From Phyto melanocephala (taxonomy: Eukaryota > Arthropoda > Insecta > Diptera > Rhinophoridae), in assembly GCA_941918925.1 (NCBI GenBank), contig OW799237.1:94709015-94773014 (forward strand): a stretch of 64,000 bases of DNA, read 5' to 3'. Below the pieces are notes generated by a model. It was given only the letters and a program-made list of their open reading frames with translations, had not been told where the DNA came from and searched no databases. Position numbers and translations under genes: made by a program. Positions 58,836 to 64,000 of this stretch are shown here, one piece after another; position 1 is the stretch's first letter; every line of letters begins with the position of its first letter.

Positions 58836-60073
58836 ATTATAATGGTCGAAAAAAACAAAAAAGTCAGAAAGTGCTTAACACTAACTAAACACATGTCCTC
58901 CAGTCCTAATTCGTTCAATTGCGGCAGAAAAAACTCGGCTAACATGACCCTGTAACGCGCACCGTCCACTATTGTCATTTGACCAGCGGCGTCCTTGAAA
59001 AAAATGGCCCGATGACTCGTTAATCGTGAACAGCGCATTATTGAGTCTTTTTGAGCAGGTTTAATGGCTTCTCGTGCATTACTTGTGGATTTTCGGTGCC
59101 CCAGAAGCGATAGTTTTGCTTGTTCACGTACCCGTTGAGGTGGAAATAAGTCTCATCGCTCATTATGATTTTTGTCGAAAAATCGTACACTGCGGCCTCG
59201 AGACGATTATTCCATGTTCTTGGGGAGTGTATCGCTACATGGCTTATTCACTTGTATTCTATATCTATCTAGTTCACAAATGTCAAAACAGACTTAACCC
59301 TTAAATGCATATCGTATCATATATGGTACATCTCTTTTATCGTACAATATTCCAGCCATGTGAATATAAAAGCAATTTAGTACAGTTTAAAGCAATGCTG
59401 ATAATATTACTCTTCATAAAAATACCGTTATAACTCTCTCACCATTTAATTTACTTAATAACATTCTTAAGTGGTCACATAATTTTAAAATCAAATTTCA
59501 GTAGTGAATAACGAAATAAAAAATTTATTTATTCGTCTGTAGGTAAGTGTTTGTGTATAAATTATAGGCTTATTTAAGTAATTATAATAAATCTTGCCCA
59601 CATTTTGTAGTTTAGAATAGTTTTTTTTCTCAATTTTTCTAGGTACCTTATATGGTACACCATGCACCAGCGCATGAATTTTTATTGTGTTAGATGTCAG
59701 TTATTGTTTACTATTATTTTTTGTAGTTATTATTTATTAAGATATGGATTGCCTTATTATTGATAGAAAGAAGTACAATGCAAATGAGGTTGCTGATATG
59801 CTTCATGATGGTGATGATGAAGTGTTGTGTGTACCTAACAATGGCAAGAATGCATGATGTACCATATATGGTACGGATAAATAATGTATATTTTTTCGAT
59901 TTTCCGAAAAAAGTGTACATTTCTCAAAAAAAATAATGATGAATTCGTGATTAGCGACCGGTTTTACATAAAAGTAGGTTAGTATGCATGCAAGGAGCTG
60001 ACCTTATGCATTTAAGGGTTAACATTGGCCGCCATTTGCAAAAATAAGAGCATCTTTCAATAGGCCCACCTTG
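58836..60073 (-). mobile_element. Internally deleted mariner M5, split by piggyBac-like element
   Basis: The minus-strand 5' end CAAGGTGGGCCTATTGAAAG abuts TA (60074-60075). On the other side of the insertion, minus-strand frames read RYTPQEHGIIV (N-terminus), then directly KIIMSDETYFHLNGYVNKQN and YRFWGTENPQVMHEKPL with the first catalytic Asp; after a frameshift, RAIFFKDAAGQMTIVDGARY and MLAEFFLPQLNELGLEDM follow, then the similarity stops before the second catalytic Asp. Hence deletions on both sides. The low-coordinate TIR is not seen. A 38-bp imperfect direct repeat (ATAATGGTCGAAAAAAA) flanks it at 58840 and 60079. Confidence 0.8.
59298..60018 (+). mobile_element. piggyBac-like element, 721 bp, inside M5
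   Basis: TTAA at 59294-59297 and 60019-60022 flanks perfect 14-bp ends CCCTTAAATGCATA. ATG at 59744 opens 37 codons (MDCLIIDRKKYNANEVADML, then HDGDDEVLCV) to TGA at 59855-59857; an acidic start of this kind is common in piggyBac transposases, so it is likely a stub before a large deletion. TATATGGTAC or TACCATATATGG strings occur at about 59310, 59648 and 59863. It inserted into the older mariner. Confidence 0.8.
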
Positions 60074-60330
60074 TATATATAATGGTCGAAAAAAATGTAA
60101 GCTGCTTAGCACTTACGAATACTCGTATTCATGTATACTGGTTAGAACGGGTAATAAAAAATTATTTCCATACACTTCCTAAACAACATTATTTTTTATT
60201 ATTTTTTTCTATAATAATTTTTTGTTCTGGCTTAAAATTTTATGGCAAAATACATACCACTTTTACAACAACTATCTTTTGTATACAATTTTATTTATTT
60301 GTATGTTTAAGAAACTTATTTAGAAATGTT

Positions 60331-60463
60331 ACAAAGGGTGGGTCAAAACTCACCTTAAGTCTTATATTTTATTTATTTTTTTTATTGTTGAGAATTATAA
60401 ATATGAATACATAAAATAAAAAAAATTATTCATAAACCCCGTGGTGACTTTTGGCCCACCCTG
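60331..60463. mobile_element. Mariner-type MITE, about 133 bp
   Basis: Left CAAAGGGTGGGTCAAAACTC and, inverted, right CAGGGTGGGCCAAAAGTCAC are terminal inverted repeats, related to the left end of M1 at 31268. The AT-rich inside is only about 85 bp. Confidence 0.65.
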
Positions 60464-61184
60464 CATATTTATATAATAAATACTGTATATGTACATATAC
60501 ATACAATTGGTTTCAGCTTAGGTTCGGTTTCAGCAAACACTTATGGACTTGTTGGTACGCTGCTGCTGTATCTGTCTATATCAGTTGTTTTATTAAGTCA
60601 AAGCTTATAGTTTGTATCCTCAGAATTTGCCAACATTAGTTGCTATATTTTTTACGATTTTTTCTTTTTTCATTTTATTTTTTTTTTCAAGTGCTGAAGT
60701 AAAATAAAAATGAAACATTAGGAGAAGTGGTTTGGTGGTTTAGTTTAATTATTGAAGCTCTTTTATGGCCATTTTTATTCATTTTTTTTGCTGCATGAAC
60801 ATAAAAATATAATCCCATTTATGTAGTGAAGCAGAAAGGAATACATTTTACAATAAACTAAGGTTTATGACAAGTAATTTGTAGGGAGCAAAGAAATCTA
60901 CAAAAAAAAATCCATTAAATTTTTAAGCTAACATTGCATTTTGTTGTAAAATAAATGCACATTCCAGATAGGCTAGGCGGTCAAGTGAATAAAATAAATT
61001 AAAAAGGATGAGAACAACTATTGAATTGAATATAATTTTAACTGTAAAAGTTCATAGCAGTTCAAAACATACCAAAAGTGAGAAAAAAAAAATTTTAACA
61101 AAATTTTATAAAAATGGCGCTGAGTTTAAGTATTTTAAGTTTTGGTTTTATTTTTTTTTTAAATTATAAATTTTTATATAAAAA
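60464..61184. other. Non-coding DNA
   Basis: No feature recognised beyond T-rich runs. Confidence 0.5.
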
Positions 61185-61723
61185 CTAGAAAAGCCCGGCG
61201 CGCGTTGATACGCCCCTTAATTAATAAAAATGCATTCTGAATTTTAATTGAATATTAAATGCAAGAAGCTAAAAATTATAATTTTTTTTAATGGGCGAGG
61301 CACTGCCAACTTTTCTAATCAAGAAAATTTATGCTCATGACAGCTCAATATGTGTGTGTAAAGTTTCAGAAAAATAGATCTAGTGCAAGTAGCTAAAAAT
61401 GATAACATATTTCTTATGGGCGTGGCACTTTCTAATCACGAAATTGTAAAGTCATGACAGCTCAATATGTGTGCAAAGTTTGCACGGGTAGTACCGCACA
61501 AATTAAAAAAGCTCTCCCTGTGATAGTACTCAAGATATATGATGTTAAAAATTCACTTTGTATGGGATGTGCTACGCCCACTTCATTAAGGAATATAAAA
61601 AATAGTTATAAACCTATTCTCAGACCTATAGAATGTGTGTGCAAAATTCCATTGAAATCAGTTTAGCCGTTTCGGAGAAGTTTGGTGACAAACACTGTGA
61701 CACGTGAATTTTATATATATAGA
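61185..61723 (-). mobile_element. Helitron, fourth copy of the 20.9-kb family
   Basis: On the minus strand it starts TCTATATATATAAAATTCAC and ends ...GCGCGCCGGGCTTTTCTAG. The conserved string GGGGCGTATCAACGCGCGCC is present at 61194-61213 (inverted). About three internal units survive, with TATGGGCGTGGCAC at 61416. The 5' segment (GTCACAGTGTTTGTCACCAA) differs from the 20.9-kb copy, so the 5' half may come from another subfamily. Confidence 0.75.
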
Positions 61724-61734
61724 AGATTTAAAAA

Positions 61735-62015
61735 ATTCCCATCGCTTCTACTGGAAGCTTGAGGCCTTAAATTAATTATTATATAATTTTATTTAAAATA
61801 ATAAGTTTTTAAATAAAACTGAAGCTTTAAAAAGTATCAGCAAAATTAACAAAAAAAATTTAGTTTAATTTTTTTAATTTTATTTATTTTATAAAATTTC
61901 AAATTTCTTTATAAAATTTCGCTTCGCTTCTACTAGAAGCATGAGGCATGAAATCAATTTCTATATAATTTTATTAAAAAAATAAATCTTTAAATAAAGC
62001 TAAAGCTTTAACCTT
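61735..62015. repeat. Imperfect direct repeat, two units of about 100 bp
   Basis: TCGCTTCTACTGGAAGCTTG at about 61742 recurs as TCGCTTCTACTAGAAGCATG at about 61924, each followed by AGGC, an AT-rich run with TATATAATTTTATT and an AAGCTTTAA end. Offset about 182 bp. Origin unknown. Confidence 0.6.
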
Positions 62016-62182
62016 ACGTTACTCATATAATCACAGCTTTTAGTTGTTAGTTGCCCTCGAATTTCTTATTTTATAACTGCCAACGAAACTTAAGAACAAT
62101 TACTATCATCAATTACATTTAAATTTTACTATTTTCTGGCCACGAAACCCTTTAAGTTTTAAACTATGATGCTATCAATATG

Positions 62183-63439
62183 GATATTGTTCGACGGAAA
62201 AGTATACTACTTTGTTTTGCCGCCATTTTGAAGTAGAGATGTGGCAAATTTATTATGGAAAAATATTCGGTAAACCAACGTGTTTAAATCGTTAAAACAT
62301 TTTATCAAAATCAATCATCGATTACTGTGACGTAGAAAAAATTACTTAAAATTGTTAGGAGCAACAACGTGCCAACAAGACGCACTATTTATCGTGTAGT
62401 GAATGATTTTGAAGAAAGAGGGACTGTAGCTGATAGGCCCTAGCATGGATAACAATGTACTGCAACACCGGCTAAAAACATGACAGCTGTTGAAGAAAAT
62501 GTTCAAAACAATCCATCAATGTCAATTCGATGCCGTGCTTAGGAGATTGGTCTTCAAAGAACAACTGTGATCACAATTTTGCACAAAAATTTGTATTTGT
62601 TTTCATTTAAAATTCAGTTGACACAAGAGCTTTTTCCAGAAGTCCATTTACGCTGCCGTGCATATGCCAATAGAATGTTACAGCTCGCCCATGACAACTC
62701 CGATTTTCATGAAAAAATCATAATAAGTGACGAGGAACATTTTCATTTGAATGGACATGTAAATAAACAGAATAGTCTGTTCTGGGCAATGGAAAACCCT
62801 TAAATTAATTGTCAGTCAACTTTGCATCCATTAAAAGTGACAGCCTGGTGTGCAATTTGGTCAGAAGGAATTATTCGACCTTACTTATTCAAAACTGAAA
62901 ACGGCGTAACGGTAACTGTCAATGGGGAGTGATATCGTAATATATTTAACTGAAAACTTTTTAACGCCACAACTGCATGCTTTGGGCTTGACTAATATGT
63001 GGTTTCAACAAAACGGTGCCATATCGCATACAGCCAGGATTGAAATGTAATTACTGCGAGACCTGTTTCCACAACAAAGAATGGTGATGTTGATTGGGCT
63101 CCACGGTCGACTTATTCGACTGCTCCGGACTTCTTTTTGTGGGGATATCTGAAAAGCAAGGCTTATGCACACAAACCAGAAACGCCCGAGCAACTCAAAC
63201 AAAATATTCGTGACGAAATTAATGAAATACCACGTGAAATGTGTGAGAATGTAACGAAAAATATGCTCAAAAGGGCCAGAATTAGTAAGCCTAACAGAGG
63301 CGGACATTGATCTGATATTGTATGCCATACATTATTACCGACATTAAATAAAACATTTATCAATATAAGATCCATTCTCTTTCATTAAATCAAAAATTTT
63401 AAACAAACAAATTAGTGTACCTTCCCGCCGGACACCCTG
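62183..63439 (+). mobile_element. Nearly full-length dead mariner M6
   Basis: Related ends TGTTCGACGGAAAAGTATAC and, inverted, TGTCCGGCGGGAAGGTACAC agree at 21 of 27 positions over the aligned span. ATG at 62255 starts MEKYSVNQRV; then NVPTRRTIYRVVNDFEERGT, MTAVEENVQNNPSMSIRCRA, IIISDEEHFHLNGHVNKQNS (first catalytic Asp), WFQQNGAISHTARIEM (second catalytic Asp replaced by Asn), STAPDFFLWGYLKSKAYAHK (third Asp) and DEINEIPREMCENV. At least seven stops and two frame changes. Length 1,257 bp is normal for an intact element, so it died by point decay instead of deletion. Confidence 0.88.
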
Positions 63440-64000
63440 TATTTTATTTATCAAGGGATCAATTATCGCTCTGTTACATTATTAAGTTTGAAGTTTTTGC
63501 ATATTAATTTCCTTTTTTTTAATGCACCTTCATGCGTTAATAGAATATTTATTCTTTATAAAAATTTTAATATTTTTTTTTCTCGGTAATTTTGTATGGA
63601 TCTTTTCTCACAGCCGAACTTCAAAAAATTATTTTGAATTTTTATAGAACATTATTTTCAAAAGAATACAAATAATGGCATATTTTAAAACGTTCGAAGT
63701 TTGTAAATAATTGTTGTGTTATTGTACATATATTAGGTGGTATCCTTTAGTTATCCTGCTGCGTTTGATTTGTTACTCTCAGCAGTTACTGTTGTTGTAA
63801 ATGATGTAACAACTATATTAAATGCAATAATATATTGTTGTTGTTGTTGTAGTTTTATTAACTTTTGCCATTATTTATTTATATATTTATTTATGAAAAG
63901 AAACCCTGAAAATTAATGCAAACACAAACTATATATTGACATTGCCTTTTTATGTATGTTATGTGAAAGTATGTAAAACTGTCAATCTTGCGAGTATCTA
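63440..64000. other. Non-coding DNA
   Basis: TTGTTG microrepeats near 63790 and 63835. No gene or element ends recognised. Confidence 0.5.

Overview
The window is 64 kb of very AT-rich nuclear DNA from a dipteran fly. The best evidence is a broken intronless copy of the actin-severing gene twinstar (ADF/cofilin) whose readable part looks almost like the Drosophila protein, together with a DINE-1/INE-1-like repeat family whose terminal block resembles the Drosophila INE-1 head as I remember it. A brachyceran, probably calyptrate, fly is a reasonable inference; the species cannot be named from the sequence. No intact host protein gene, rRNA, tRNA or CRISPR array was found. The window reads as intergenic or giant-intron DNA, with one good splice-site-bounded candidate exon (about 30.49 kb).

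Layout. 0-5 kb: diverged tandem repeats, DINE-1-like copy A and an AT-rich MITE with TACACAG ends. 5-10 kb: a 206-bp near-perfect hairpin set in an old tandem-repeat field that recurs at 8.4-9.7 kb, then a tRNA-derived SINE. 11-19.5 kb: DINE-1-like copies B and C, a small MITE, two Helitrons, a pogo-like element and a TIR element. 20.9-22.6 kb: two Helitron copies joined head to tail with about 121-bp internal repeats. 23.7-24.3 kb: a pogo/Tigger-like deletion derivative. 25.7-26.2 kb: twinstar retropseudogene. 26.3-26.8 kb: nested MITEs. 28-29 kb: a Helitron split by a non-LTR retrotransposon 3' end. 31.3-35 kb: two related mariner relics, one split by a 575-bp TIR element. 36.7-39.6 kb: a piggyBac-like MITE, a deleted mariner and a hAT-like element with CCGGTT subterminal repeats. 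41 kb: DINE-1-like copy D. 44.6-45.3 kb: a Harbinger-like element. 50.2-51.2 kb: DINE-1-like copy E, interrupted by a perfect-TIR element that holds about 73 ATGT units. 51.4-52.2 kb: mariner relic. 53.4-54.7 kb: Helitron interrupted by a hAT element with a perfect 8-bp target duplication. 56-61.7 kb: MITE, Helitrons, a mariner split by a piggyBac-like element. 62.2-63.4 kb: a nearly full-length dead mariner.

The elements do not form a working pathway. What they show is layering: younger elements with clean target duplications (hAT, piggyBac-like, Harbinger-like) sit inside older Helitron, mariner and DINE-1-like copies, so relative insertion order can be read directly. Every transposase seen is broken by stops, frameshifts or large deletions. 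I saw no convincing new biological system; the most unusual items are an internally inverted tRNA-like/AT-rich module inside one DINE-1-like copy, the nested microsatellite element, and the repeated loss of the same transposase segment in separate mariner copies.
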